NCBI RefSeq assembly: GCF_905220415.1
Contig: NC_059554.1
Span: 6,163,001 to 6,227,000, forward strand
DNA length: 64,000 nucleotides
Direction: 5' to 3'
Source: Colias croceus
Lineage: Eukaryota; Arthropoda; Insecta; Lepidoptera; Pieridae
The position numbers and the translations under genes are program-made. Positions 45,601 to 56,544 of this stretch are shown here, in pieces. Under the pieces are notes generated by a model. It saw nothing but the letters and a program-made list of their open reading frames with translations. It was not told the DNA's origin and ran no database searches. Position 1 is the first letter of the stretch, and the number at the start of each line of letters is the position of its first letter.

Positions 45601-48600
45601 CACTGAGCGGGAAGATACCGCTTGGGAAGTTATCGCTTCCGCTGCCCTGGGGGGTTTAAATCATAGTTAATTATATTTATTAATCTATACTAATATTATA
45701 AAGCTGCAGGGTTTGTTTGTTTGAACGCGCTAATCTCGGGAACTACTGGACCGATTTGAAAAATTCTTTCGGTGTTAGATAGCCCATTTATCGAGGAAGG
45801 TTATAGGCTATATATATCATCACACTACGACCAACAGGAGTGGAGACACGGGGGTGAAACCGCGCGGAGCAGCTAGTTATTAATAATTTATGAATTATAT
45901 TATTTAGCTAATACCCGCGTGTTCGCCCGCGTAGATAGAATGAAATTAACAGTAATAGCGTCTATCGATATTTGTAAAGTTTGAATCTAAAATGAAAGTC
46001 TCCTATAACACAGGTTTTGACCTAGTATAGGAGACATTGTACAAAATGTCACAATAAATGAATCACATATAGTTATCATATTATGTAAGGTAATACCATG
46101 TTTAATTTCAAATAAATGATTTTGATTTAATTTTAGATTTTGTTTGATTCGAATAATGATAACCCTACTGGTAACATCATAAAATCGCTCCATTATGACG
46201 TGAAAGACAGACAAAAATTTGTAACAAATCTTCATTTCAGTTCAGTTTCATGATATTTTGTCATAACATAAGGTGAGAACTAATAAATATTTACCTTACA
46301 TATCCCAGTAGCGCTCTATCCATATTCTTATAGAACGGTCTGGAAGTGTAATACCCGCTCCAGTAATGTTGGTTCCTATCCGCGTACGTAAAGAAGTCCC
46401 CAGTGAGCACCGGGAAATCGGACATTTTCATCTCTTCGTGTAATGCTTTGAAATAGTCGTTAAGGGTGCCGAATTGAATCTAGAATAATTTTAATATTGG
46501 GACAATTGTTAGAATTAGGATTAAAATAAAAATGCGTCATTTAATTTGCGTGTATTTGTACTTATATATAAAAAATAATAAAAACGAAGTTAAACTTCTT
46601 TAGGCGCGTTGAGAGTTAAATTTAAAGGTCGCGTCGTGGCAATAGCGTCATATCATGGAGTAAGGTGACGATTTTGGTATTTTTAAATATTGCCAAAGAA
46701 GTTTCACTTTTGACACGTGTGCTCGGTACACACGCAATTTTACTTTTTTCTTCAATAATGATTAGTCTTGAAATTAAAGTCTTTTAAGATCAAATATTAA
46801 GTGCATGAATTTTTTAATATTTTAACATGCTATTGTTATTCTCGTATTGTATTTATTTTTATTTATTAATCTTTAATAAAACTATACATATTGTTAGACG
46901 TAACTTTTGATTTAATATTTTTGTTGATGAGTAGTTGTCAACATAGTTGTCACTGTTTCCTGTCCGAACATGCTTAGCTGTCGTATGTGGCGCATTCGTA
47001 CGAATCGTGCCTAGGGGCTCGGACGTTGTTTATATTGATATATTAAGAAGAGCTGGAACGTCAACACATTTACACATTGCACATGTTAGGCCGGGAGATA
47101 CTGACACAAAATTTCGGGTCATTTGTAACAGGATGGCGGTCTAGAAGGGTCTTAGTACGCAATGACAAAAAGAAAAATGATAGTCAGAACGCTGGTACCG
47201 GCGGACTACATCTTTTTTATGGGCTATCGGTAAATTCTAAAATTTTTGTGTTACAAATCGTTTGACTTTCGCTATTTATACGACGAGTTCGACTAACACC
47301 CACGCGACTAGTCCGCCGGTACCAGCGTTCTGACCATCATTTTTCTTTTAGTCATTGCGTAATAAGACCTCTGTAGAACCGCCATTCTGTTACAAATGAC
47401 CCGAAATTTTGTGTCAGTATCTCCCGGCCTATGTATGTGTCATATTTTGCAATTGTTTATAAATACAGGGTGATGTAATTGGTGTAGTATGAATATCTAA
47501 AAATCTATGAAGAATTTTGTGATACAGTAAATGGAAGAATTATAGACTATTTTACAGTATTTAATAAAATCATTTAATTTTTTGTTCATTTTCATTAGAA
47601 ATGTCAATTTTTCTCACCAAGGTGGAAATTTGGATGATAAGGATCTTGTTAGAAAAATATAAATTTTGACTAAAATCGGCATTTTTTTTTCAAAAATCAA
47701 ATTACTAATTATTTAATTAATAATCAGAGTTATCACATTATTAAAAAAAATAAGCCAAACTATACACAATTTTTACTTGATGTGAAGTAGAAGATTACGA
47801 TTAGGTACGATTAAATAGATTCTTCTTCTTCTCTATAGATACTGCTCTCTGAATTGGTGGTAAATGTTAAAACTGTAACTGCTAAGACGATTCAAAAGTG
47901 CTTCTAGAAGAAGTCTAATTGTAGAAATGTTTGAGTTTGAGTTTAAAACCAATAGTGTGAAAATTATACAATAAACATGTAACACATATTTGTTAGCGCG
48001 TATTGGTAGGTATTACGTACTTAACTACTACAAATATAATATTTCTTAGATATCTTTACTCGACTAAAGTCAGGACAAGACTGCTCCGCAACTGCAGAAG
48101 ACGTCCGTTATTTAAATCATTATCAAAACAACCATCCGTGTGTTGGGAGTGAGCGCACGTGTTACCTATTTGTATTGTTTTTATGACCTGAAATTTAATT
48201 ATTATTTCAGGTCTTTATGTATGCTGATTGGATTTGTTAAGCAATAGAAATCTGATCATTAATACTTTTATCCAATTGATTATTATTAGAATAAATAATT
48301 AACTTCATCAATTGATTTACTTTTAAAGTATAATTTTACAGGTAAATTATGAGAGCTTTCATAATTATATTTGCATAATATATTTATCTACAACGCACCC
48401 ATTTTACAATTCAAGTCTAAAATGAAACTAGAGTCGCATTTATTTTTGAACATACTGTAAGTGAAATTGCATAAGTGTGGGTACTGTGAACATGCCAGCT
48501 TTCCTTAATTGACCGATACGACGTTCGACCCAACTACCTTCACTTTGCTAATAGTCGTTGACTAGCTGCGATTAGTTAATCAATTAGGTAGCTGTTGGAA

Positions 48601-51600
48601 TCGCAGTGCATTCTAATTACATATCAAACTAACATTTAACCCAGTCTCGCGTGTAATTTCTATTAATATATATAATTGTATTTAAATTATTGTATCAGTA
48701 ATACCTCAGCATTCCACGCGTCATTATTATTAATATAATCAATGAGCATTTCATAGTTCTGGTACTGGTGGTCCCATTCATTGGAGCGGTCGTACCGGAA
48801 GTCGTCGCCGAGCGGAAACAGTACCACGTTGCTGCGGTATAATTGCGCCTTTTTACGCCATTGATCCAATATTAGTGATGCCCTGAAGAAAAAATAATGT
48901 ATTAGAATAAATAATTTTAACACAAATTTGTGTAGTAATTATAAATAATATTCGTGGGAAAACGAAACGCCTATTACTATAATTTTTTTCTCGTAAAAAC
49001 GACGTGTGGCACTCGGAGACTGCCGCGGTAAAGCTTATTGCATTTGCAAAGCATTGCATGCTATGCCTTCAAGCCACACCTCCGCCCCTCGGAGTGGGGA
49101 GCGTGAGGTTTTTTCGTTACGGAATTTCTCGATTCGGTCCCCACGCTCAAGGCCCGCGATAGAAGCTATGCAATAGCTTAATAAAAATTTAAACATTCAT
49201 CTAATGTGTCCACAGTCATATTTTACAGTTATTAGTTGCGGTGAATTCAAAATCCTACTAATTGTAAATGCGAACGTTTGTATATTTGCTTGTCGCTCTT
49301 AAACACAAAAAATGCTGAACCGATTGTCATGAAATTTGGCACACACATGGAGTTTTTAAAAGGTTCTACAACGATAATGGTAAATTATTTAATTTATATA
49401 TAACTTTATTTATTAGGTAGATTTTAAATAGAAAATAAATCTCACCTCTCTCCCACATTTTTCTGAATAATTTTCCTGGGCGCCACACCCCAAGGACAGG
49501 TTACTCCATTGCCAGGGAGCCTTTTGAAGTCAAATTGACAACATATCTAGAAAATTTTGTAATAACAAAATTAATAAAAAGTTGTTAATTTTAACATAAA
49601 AATGCTATAATTAACTTTCATAGAAAATTGAAAAATAATTTCTGGTAAATAATTAATACATCCAAAGTTAGATATGTAATAACTAATAATATAATGACGA
49701 CGCGGTTGGCGCAGTGGTAAAGTAACTGCCAACTGAGCCGACGGTCCCGGGTTAGATCCCCGGTCAGGGCAAATATTTGTGTGATGAACTCAATTATTTG
49801 TTCTTGGGTCTGGGTGTTATTATCTATATATGTATTTATTAAATATTACATTTATCGTCGCCTAGTACCCACAACACAAGCCTCAATTGAGCTTACTGTG
49901 GGACTAGGTCGATTTGTGTAATAATGTCCTATAATATTTATTATTATTATTATTTATAATACCTATATTATAACAATAAAAACTCTTTATCAATTTCCAG
50001 TTTTTTTTTTTCGAAATGTAAATTAAAGTAGTATAAAATATGATAAGGTATAAATTATTACAATACTTTATTAGTACAATTATTTATTCCTAATTGTCTT
50101 TTAATACTGATGCACACAATAATCTGTTTTAACATAATAAAATTGTATGGAAAAATAAGTTTTGTGTGTTTTCATTAAATTTACCTTTGGATCAGGGCCA
50201 CAAGAGTGAGGTATATCATATGAGTAAAATGGCATCATGTGGGTAAACATATCGGTTTTGCCACTGCCATCTGAAAAAATATCCATTATTTTAAAACTTA
50301 TTGAAGTGAAACTTCTTTGAGAATGAAATTTCAAGGTTACGTCATGGAAATGCCGTCACGTCATGGAGTGAGGCGACGATTTTGGTATCTTTGAATCTTG
50401 CCAAAGAAGTTTCACTTCTGACACGTGTGCTTGGCACACACGCTCTTTTTATGTTAAAAAGATAATAAAACACTTCCTCAATGATAAGTATGATTCAAAA
50501 AGCATAATATTGTTATTCCATACACATAAATACATCAGTGGCGTGCCTAGGGTGTAAGGACTGGGCAAGCCCAAATTTTTCGAAGTGTTTGCTGGGTACC
50601 CTTTTCTTGAATTAGGTATACACTGTGTTACTAAGTAGGTAGGTACCTATGTTCGTTATAAAACTTATAAAAAATGTGAACATACCGAATCAAATCTTCT
50701 AAATCTTCACGCGCGCCCGCAAACAGTTGAGTCAAACGTTTACCATTACAATCATAATAAAATCTATATCTATAAATTATATAAAACTGCATGACATTAT
50801 ATTATAAAATTGTACAGCATTTATATTCTAATTCAAAACGCCGATCTTTCTGAAGGAAATATTTTATAACATCAGAATAGAAGTAGGTACCTACTTAGGT
50901 GATTGTTTTAATTCAATTAACAGCTCTTTCTCAATGACAGTCATTGTTAATTCAGAAAGGCGTTCTTGGCCTTGTGTATTTCTTAAAATACGTACCTAGG
51001 TACCTACCTATGAATTCGATTTAACGCTGAGAAAGCACGCTCCGTGGAAGAACAACTAGCAAGAATCGTAAATACCAAAATATGTGCAAGTTTCATCAGA
51101 AGGCTTCTTCTAACCAATTCTCATTCATGAAATCGATTAATTCGTAAACATTACAATTAAAATTTGGTTTATGTTACTTACTGCACAAATCGGGAGTTGG
51201 TTTTGATGAAGAAATTAATCGTTGTTTTACAGTAAAGTTTAATGATTTTACCTTTCCCCGCTGAGCATAAAGCAAACCATCACAATTTACAATACAATCT
51301 GTGTCGCGACACTTATTTTATCACAAAATTCGAAAAACTTAACCTAAATTACACCGGTATAATCACGCGCTAAACCATACAATAACAATAATATTCACGA
51401 CGTTCGTTCGCGCGACGCGCAATCGTAACTATCTTCACACTGTTAAAGCCCGGCTTTGTTGGCCATATAAATTGCTATAGAATTCTATAGATAGGTATGT
51501 AGCTACTTCAACGAAATTTCATACGTTAGAAGAGATAAGCGCAAAGCCCGGTAAAAGCCCACGAGTGCAAGCGAGAGAACTATATGTCACTCAAGAAGGA

Positions 51601-54600
51601 CACCGCACTGTTTATACAAAGTACGACTTTATGTAGATAGCAAGAAGGATGAAATTAAAAAGTTTGACTCGAATTCGACATTGTTTGTTGGTGAGTTTTC
51701 ATTGAATTTCGGAGCAAATTTTGAATTGCTCGTTGCGCGCGAATATTCAAAAGTGAATTTGGATATTTTCCTGTCTCGTAGCGAATTCCTTAGGCAAGCC
51801 GGGCTTTTCGGCTTGTATGAACGTACCGCCACTGAAATACATTATCTTTTGCAGAATATAGATTGAAGAATAATTAGAAACGGTGAAATGATAAATATGC
51901 AGCTATACATATATATTATACAGCTTATGAAATAGTATATAATATAACATACCCCAGAGTTGCCTCCATTTGAATTCCAATTGCCTGTCCATAGCTAATT
52001 CCTTCTTCACCCTATAGTGTACTCTCTGTATCAAAGAGTTTTCAAACCCAGTAAGCTTCAGTAAATAAGGTTGAGTGCTAGAATATCCGAAGGGATCTAT
52101 AGCCCAACTGTTTCTCGGTGTATAACCTAGGTTCTCCGTCAGCCATTGGTGGCCTGTAGTCAGCTGTTGTATAATAGACATCCAGTGTGAATTCGCCTCG
52201 TCGTTCATTACCCATCCACCTGTGACTATCTCGATTTTTCCCGCTTTAAGTAAGCTGAAAATTATTTTATAGATGATATAAAAAAAGAAATTAGAAAAAT
52301 GTTGATAATTGACTAACTTGAGGAATTTGTTAAGTATGATATAATATGTTTCTTGCCAATGCTTTCCGAATTGATAGTAAATGGTAAGACTGTTACAATT
52401 CAAAAGTGCTTCTAGAAGAAGTCTAAATGAATAAATAAATGTTTGTTTGAGTTTAAATCTATGTCAATGCAAATGAACATAATAAATACATTATACACAT
52501 AGTTCATGATTCATGTAAAGTTAAAGTACAGTATTCAATAATTAATAATGCGCATGCAAATCTTCGCTAATTGTCGTATAATTCCAAAATGTATTTCATT
52601 TGACTAAACAAATTTTACTTAATTATGCATGAAGAAAATGTATTTAACCACTCTATATACATATCGTCTTCGGACGCTCCGGGAATATGACAGTTACCAA
52701 ACTGTGACGAAGATTTCAATGCTCATTATCACTTTTGGAGTACTGTATAGTGTATAAGTCAGAATAATATGAAAATTTAAGTATAGATAAATATTCACAT
52801 TAACTTGAAACAGTTGAATAAAAGATACTTACTTTTGAAAAGCAACTTTCTCTTTCTCAGTTGCATCCATAGTCCACCACAAGGATAGAAAGCTGATTTC
52901 AGCCCAAATAAACTTCCTGCCGATGCCTTCTGATAATTTTTCAACCATATTTGTAAATATTGCTTTTGTTTGCGTCTTGTAGTAATTCTCAAATGTTTTT
53001 ATCCATCCTGTATAATAAAAAATAAACAGGAAATTGATATGAAAACTTATTATTGTTTAAATTATTTTGAGAATCACCAGAGGATATAGAAAGGCATACA
53101 AGCATAACATAGTATTAACAAATGTATAAACTATTTTAATATAGTACATAATTAATAATTATTATATAAGAATTTTCTTTTGATTTAATTAGTTATCTTG
53201 AATACTTTGAACTTCTCATTTAAATTGGCTTACTTGTCAGTGATCTCTGAATGTTATGTAAATCCTTCTTGTATGTACTGAGATATCTTAGTAAATAATA
53301 TTGTCATTTTATACTTCATTTGGGTGTTTCACTAGATAGTATAAAACAAAGTCACGTTCTCTGTCCCTATGTCCCTTTGTATGCTTAAATCTTTAAAACT
53401 ACGCAACGGATTTTGATGCGGTTTTTAATAGATAGAGTGATTCAAGAGCAAGGTTTTAGTATATAATTTATTAGGTTTTAGACCCGGCGAAGCTGCGGGC
53501 GGAAAGCTAGTAGTAAATAATATTGTTATTGTATACTTCATTTGGGTGTTTAATAAATAAAATATAAATCAGGTTAATGAGTTATTGATTGAAATCAACA
53601 TTATTAAGTATATGTATCTAATTTAATAACACCTTTCTTTTGCTTTTATTTAGAATCAAATATATGCTTTGATGTTTTATTAGAAAAAAATTACCTGGAT
53701 CATTGTGTGAATGTGGAACAATGAATACTTTCAGTTTATTCTTGCTGCTCCACTGGCTCTCTTTGTATTCAATGTCCCAACCTTGCTTCCACACTCCACC
53801 GTCTTTATCATCAAATGTTATTCTTTCATACATGGACAGCATCTAAAACATATCAACTTTATTAGTATTATATCATATTGAGATTGTAATACTTGATACT
53901 AATCTTGTATGTTTACAAAATATAACTATATTATTTACTTACTATACTTATAATATTATAAAGCTGAAGAGTTTGTTTGTTTGTTTGAATGCGCTAATCC
54001 CAGGAACAACTGGTCTGATTTGAAAAATTATTTCGGTGTTAGATAGCCCATTTATCAAGGAAGGCTAGAGGCTAATTATTATATAATCATACTCAGACCA
54101 ACAGAAGCAGAGCCATGCAGGTAAAACCACGGAGAGCAGATAGTTATTAATTAAGAAATTAACATTCATTTTATGTTAATTTCTTAATTAATAACTGTCT
54201 GCTCTCCGTGGTTTTACCTGCATGGCTACCTAGTACCCACATAATTTCATCTGTAAATTTTTATATACAAATTATAATTAAAGTCTTACCTGTACATCTG
54301 TTTTTGAGCTCTGTTGATAAATTGGACAGTAAGACATATCAACTTTATTCTTTAGATGCATTCTTGGAGGTTCATCGCCCACAACCTTAAACTCTCTTAT
54401 TTTAGCCAGTTTCTTTTGAGTCTTGGGTTTCTTCATCGGAGGATTCTCTGCTGAGCGATCCACTATCTGATCCATGGCGGTTTTAATCTCACCAACCACA
54501 GCGTGATGCTCATTAAGTTCATTCTCTATGTGACGCAGTTTTGATTCAAATGATGACCATTTGCTCTAAAAGAATATTTGTTTAAATTATTATAGATTGA

Positions 54601-54851
54601 TTTACACACATTCAATATACTCAGTTATGTAGCATAATAATAATACACACATAATAGCTATTTATCTCTCTGATTTATCAGACCACATATATGTTTAAGT
54701 AGAAATAAATAGTACTCACATCATCTAATTCCATCATGACAGGCTTAATACTTGGCAATTTAAATGTTAAGTCGGTAACAACATAAAGAATAAATAAGAA
54801 AGCTATAATACATGTTGCCCAAAAAACCGCCGAAAGTCTTCTTAACCTCAT
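36627..54851 (-). CDS. alpha-Man-IIa: Golgi alpha-mannosidase II (GH38)
   Basis: Class II alpha-mannosidase that removes the two outer mannoses from GlcNAcMan5 N-glycans in the medial Golgi. Twenty exons, high to low: 54851-54720, 54565-54290, 53842-53695, 53007-52833, 52254-51953, 50270-50185, 49546-49446, 48882-48705, 46479-46295, 45646-45473, 44991-44727, 44522-44350, 43734-43516, 42915-42738, 40536-40378, 39859-39707, 38745-38623, 38038-37847, 37312-37199, 36785-36627. Total 3492 nt, 1163 aa in one frame; family members are about 1110-1150. It is a type II membrane protein: MRLRRL tail, then a hydrophobic anchor at about 8-25, then a stem. Catalytic marks: HSHNDPGW (zinc ligands, about 179), NSWAIDPFGYSS (nucleophile Asp, about 297) and HHDGVTGT (zinc His, about 567). 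Introns carry many mobile elements. The lepidopteran paralogue IIb cannot be excluded by eye. Confidence 0.94.
37607..37832 (+). repeat. Dispersed repeat, 'CTAGCTTTCCGCC' family
   Basis: Contains CCGCCCGCGGTTTCGCCCGCG, CATAGTTCCCGTTCCCGTGG and TTTCGCATTTATAA. It ends about 15 bp from the exon 18 donor of the mannosidase gene. Confidence 0.55.
38261..38297 (-). pseudogene. Decayed copy of mannosidase exon 18 start
   Basis: Resembles 38005-38041 (exon 18 acceptor side) with about seven differences in 35 bases. The minus-strand peptide is RFRGDKLYGHFS against RSRGDKLYGHLS in the exon. The acceptor AG is kept. It lies about 256 bp upstream of the real exon in gene direction. A weaker third likeness lies at about 38190-38211. 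Confidence 0.55.
39140..39706 (-). mobile_element. CR1/jockey-like LINE 3' fragment abutting exon 16
   Basis: Minus-strand reading gives a degraded ORF2 C-terminus: YSILFNPNSPSYLKN, then NSFVVTAIRL, a one-base frameshift, then NSLPVDVRRTSSIKYFK. The 3' part has CTGGAAGAGATCGCTAGTAAGCGATAAGG, a typical lepidopteran LINE tail, and (AAAT)n near 39150. Its 5' edge touches the exon 16 donor of the mannosidase gene. Confidence 0.75.
39957..40118 (+). repeat. Dispersed repeat relative in mannosidase intron 15
   Basis: Shortened copy with TTTTCGCCCGTGTATTCCC, AAACTATCCTATAT, AAAATCGGTTAAGCAG and GAAGGAGTAACAAGCA. Non-coding. Confidence 0.5.
40565..40785 (+). repeat. tRNA-derived SINE, copy 1
   Basis: The head is tRNA-like, with pol III box A (TGGCGCAGTGG) and an intact box B (GGTTCGATCCC). 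The body is TTCTTGGGTCTGGGTGTTATT and CCTAGTACCCACAACACAAG, with CTTACTGTGGGACTAGGTCGA near the end, then an AT-rich tail. A near-identical copy is at 49696-49937. It lies antisense in the intron between mannosidase exons 14 and 15. Confidence 0.82.
41199..42710 (+). mobile_element. P-element-like DNA transposon, internally degraded
   Basis: 1512 bp between perfect 31-bp terminal inverted repeats (41199-41229, starting CAAGAAGCTTATATC, and 42680-42710), flanked by an exact 8-bp target duplication AATCAAAA (41191-41198, 42711-42718). A 31-bp TIR starting CA with an 8-bp duplication is the P-element pattern. A second, subterminal inverted repeat (TTGACnTGTnACAAGAAAAT, at about 41243 and 42643-42664) matches 18 of 20. 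Inside, 41633-41698 reads as the start of a THAP zinc finger, the DNA-binding domain of P transposases. No whole transposase remains. It lies in mannosidase intron 14. Confidence 0.8.
41633..41698 (+). pseudogene. THAP-domain N-terminus of P-like transposase
   Basis: ATG-led frame reading MYCIVKNCRSVW then GIEFHR. It has the C-x4-C pair, one residue over the usual spacing, and the IxFHR motif that in THAP domains is followed by FP. The frame departs after FHR at a possible GC-type donor (AGGCAAGT). The distal Cys/His and FP motif were not found downstream, so the domain is broken or its second exon is lost. Confidence 0.6.
43240..43457 (+). repeat. Dispersed repeat, 'CTAGCTTTCCGCC' family
   Basis: CTAGCTTTCCGCCTGCGACTTCG to TTTATAATATTAGTATAGAT, with GGGATTTCCTGGATAAAACC inside. 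Full-length-looking copy, close to mannosidase exon 13. Confidence 0.6.
45312..45362 (-). pseudogene. Decayed copy of mannosidase exon 10 end
   Basis: Resembles 45471-45520, the donor side of exon 10, over about 50 bases with roughly a quarter changed. The minus-strand peptide is STSRDEVVVDYYKK against GTSKDEVVVDYAKK. A donor-like GTTTGT follows the last codon, as GTGGGT does in the real exon. It lies about 159 bp downstream of the exon. Confidence 0.6.
45693..45885 (-). repeat. Dispersed repeat copy, minus orientation
   Basis: Starts TATACTAATATTATAAAGCTG, with GTTTGTTTGTTTGAACGCGC and GAAACCGCGCGGAGCAGCTAG. Reverse of the 5425-5622 family. Confidence 0.6.
46582..46745 (+). mobile_element. 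MITE family A copy 3
   Basis: GAAGTTAAACTTCTTTAGGCGCG start, AATAGCGTCATATCATGGAG core, AAGAAGTTTCACTTTTGACACG and a GCTCGGTACACACGC end. In mannosidase intron 8. Confidence 0.6.
47089..47429. mobile_element. Foldback form of the GGCCGGGAGATACTG element
   Basis: 341 bp with long inverted arms (about 120 bp each, few mismatches by eye) starting GGCCGGGAGATACTGACAC, flanked by TA. Both arms correspond to the left part of the element at 29554-29784, including the GCTGGTACCGGCGGACTA phrase. Transcripts through it would form a long hairpin. In mannosidase intron 8. Confidence 0.75.
47830..47962 (+). repeat. Dispersed repeat sharing ATTCAAAAGTGCTTCTAG
   Basis: Shares GATTCAAAAGTGCTTCTAG, AAGAAGTCTAA and GTTTGAGTTTAAA with 52360-52480. 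It looks like the 3' end of a dispersed element; class unknown. Confidence 0.45.
48997..49185 (-). repeat. Dispersed repeat family C, copy 3
   Basis: ACGACGTGTGGCACTCGG to GAAGCTATGCAATAGCTTA. It holds a small extra stretch (TTTGCAAAGCATTGCATG) absent from copy 2. In mannosidase intron 7. Confidence 0.6.
49696..49937 (+). repeat. tRNA-derived SINE, copy 2
   Basis: Near-identical to 40565-40785. Box A is intact, but box B reads GGTTAGATCCC, with the invariant C of GGTTCGA changed to A, so this copy is probably inactive. It ends in (ATT)n. Antisense in mannosidase intron 6. Confidence 0.82.
50300..50450 (+). mobile_element. MITE family A copy 4
   Basis: GAAGTGAAACTTCTTTGAGAATG start, ATGCCGTCACGTCATGGAG core, AAGAAGTTTCACTTCTGACAC, then GTGTGCTTGGCACACACGC. 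It lies about 30 bp beyond the mannosidase exon 6 acceptor. Confidence 0.62.
50536..51834 (-). mobile_element. hAT transposon relic with hATC fragment
   Basis: 1299 bp with short TIRs (CAGTGGCG) and an exact 8-bp target duplication AAATACAT (50528-50535, 51835-51842). On the minus strand (about 51090-50890) it reads LAHILVFTILASCSSTERAF and SALNRIHR; then, after about 17 inserted bases of TAGGTACC-type repeat, RILRNTQGQERLSELTMTVI. This is the C-terminal dimerisation domain of hAT transposases (SSxERxFSxL..GQERL). The rest of the transposase is gone. In mannosidase intron 5. Confidence 0.78.
52360..52480 (+). repeat. Dispersed repeat, second copy of 47830-47962
   Basis: AATTCAAAAGTGCTTCTAG, AAGAAGTCTAAATG and GTTTGTTTGAGTTTAAA. 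Class unknown. Confidence 0.45.
53340..53515 (+). repeat. Dispersed repeat in mannosidase intron 3
   Basis: Contains ACTACGCAACGGATTTTGATG, AGACCCGGCGAAGCTGCGGG and GCGGAAAGCTAGTA, phrases common at lepidopteran retroelement ends. A relative may lie at about 49240-49350 (CGATTGTCATGAAATTTGGC). Confidence 0.5.
53945..54150 (-). repeat. Dispersed repeat copy, minus orientation
   Basis: TATAATATTATAAAGCTGAAG start, GTTTGTTTGTTTGAATGCGC, ATTTCGGTGTTAGATAGCCC, then GTAAAACCACGGAGAGCAG. Its end forms one arm of the hairpin at 54111-54227. Confidence 0.62.
54111..54227. repeat. Near-perfect 55-bp inverted repeat (hairpin)
   Basis: The arms 54111-54165 and 54173-54227 are reverse complements with one mismatch seen; the loop is 7 bases. 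The left arm starts AGCCATGCAGGTAAAACC. The outer half of each arm is the end of the dispersed repeat at 53945-54150. It lies in mannosidase intron 2, so the pre-mRNA can fold into a long stem. Confidence 0.85.
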
Positions 54852-55765
54852 CTTTTTGCCCTTTTTGTATTTAACTCAGATGAACGAAACGTAGATAGGA
54901 AGTTTTAGTTTAAATATATGTTTCCACTTTATAAATCATGTTTGTTTATGCCAATACACTGGCTCAAGAATGGTGAGGAAATAAACAGATTTGATAGTGG
55001 TTTTATTATTTTATGGATGATTGCACTTGACACCGTTATTAATTAATTTTTATTTCTTTCTTTCCTTTCAATACGGCAAATACGGCTTTTTGCTCAGGCT
55101 TTTTGTGCTTACAAATCTACCTATTTGTCAATAATCAATTGACGTTTCACGTTTCTCAGTTCTCTTCACTGTCATCACAACTGTCATCATGTTTAAAATA
55201 AATTGAATAGCTATTCACGAAAATTCAACATAATGTGAATGGTAATTTTTATTTACTACTTATTTAAAATTACTAACGATATTACGAGCTCATTAAACTG
55301 ACTTATTACCTTACAAACTTAACCTTCATTACTTCAAAGTTCAAACATACAAGTGGAATTTCGTTATTATATGCCTCAGAAGTCAGAGTATGTATTAAAC
55401 TACCCGAAGGGAACTCTCTCTAAAAGAGTAGGTCTCATTGGTCTCTTGGTCTCATTGTGGTCTCATACATAGTATGATAGATGAAAAAGTAAACATACTC
55501 AAAGGCACACAAAGGAAACCTAGTATAATTTTGAAAAGAAAGAAAACTACATTAAAATATGTCCCAAAAATTTGTTTGCCACACCCCCGAATCAAACCGA
55601 CTAAAATCTATAAAATAAATCATTTTCTTGCTTACTTTATAAATTATCTTCCTAGTTTTATATGCTATAGAAGATAGATCGTCTAATTAGTTTACATGAA
55701 ACTATACCTGTAATCCTTTATAATTATTTTATTCCTGTGATTTTGCTTGCTGCTTTTCCTCTTAT
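54852..55765. other. Mannosidase upstream region
   Basis: Probable 5' UTR and promoter of the leftward mannosidase gene. AT-rich, and no second gene is recognised. Small frames such as 55438-55677 (+) resemble no known protein. Confidence 0.4.
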
Positions 55766-56209
55766 GGGGCTGACAAGACCAAATTGAAGTTATTTGAGCA
55801 GTTTTTTTAAGAAAAGATATTTATTCTAGACCATCAAAAAAAAATATATGTTAATATTCATCATATTTCGAAGACCGTGGACGGACTCGATACATATAAT
55901 TGGACGAAATCGGCTCGATAGAAAATAATTGCAAAGATTGGTCTTAAAATCATCATTAAATGATTCTGTGTTTATTTTTTTGACGTACGAAACACGAAGT
56001 CAACATATTCATTCCTGATACTCTAAACCTTAGCTCTAAACGAGTCATATTTCGCATATGACCCACACTTTTCCTTAAATCACATATTTTCTTCTACGAC
56101 CTGGCCCCGCCCAGTAACAGTGATATTGCGCTCTCGTTTGCGCACACTGTCCAATTGTATGGGAGTAAACGAGAGCACAATCACTGTTAAATTGGCTCTT
56201 GTCAGCCCC
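55766..56209. mobile_element. MITE with GGGGCTGACAAGA termini
   Basis: 444 bp bounded by inverted GGGGCTGACAAGA(C/G)C, flanked by TAT on both sides. An inner inverted pair, AACAGTGAT...GCTCTCGTTT and AAACGAGAGC...ATCACTGTT (about 56118 and 56166-56187), is also present. The 3-bp AT-rich target and GGG-starting TIR suggest PIF/Harbinger; no transposase. Confidence 0.6.
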
Positions 56210-56544
56210 TATACTTATGTTTCGAATAACAATCTTGATAACAATATAGAAAAAGAAAAGTATAAATAACTTCATGCTACATTAGTCACATCATGCTATA
56301 TTAATCTATCAGTGAAATTTCCCTAAGGTCTTCTAGAGATAGTTCTAGATTAGCCTTAACAGACAAATAGATAAATTTAAAATACGATATTGGTAAAATT
56401 GCTATTTTGGTGAATTCAGGATTAAGGATTTTATACCCAATGAAGTCCTTGGTATAACTATCCGAACAGATTTGTTATCGATTTTCAAAATATTTGTTAC
56501 AAACGTCAAACTCAAATTTAAACGTCAAACAGTTTGTGTGAAAG

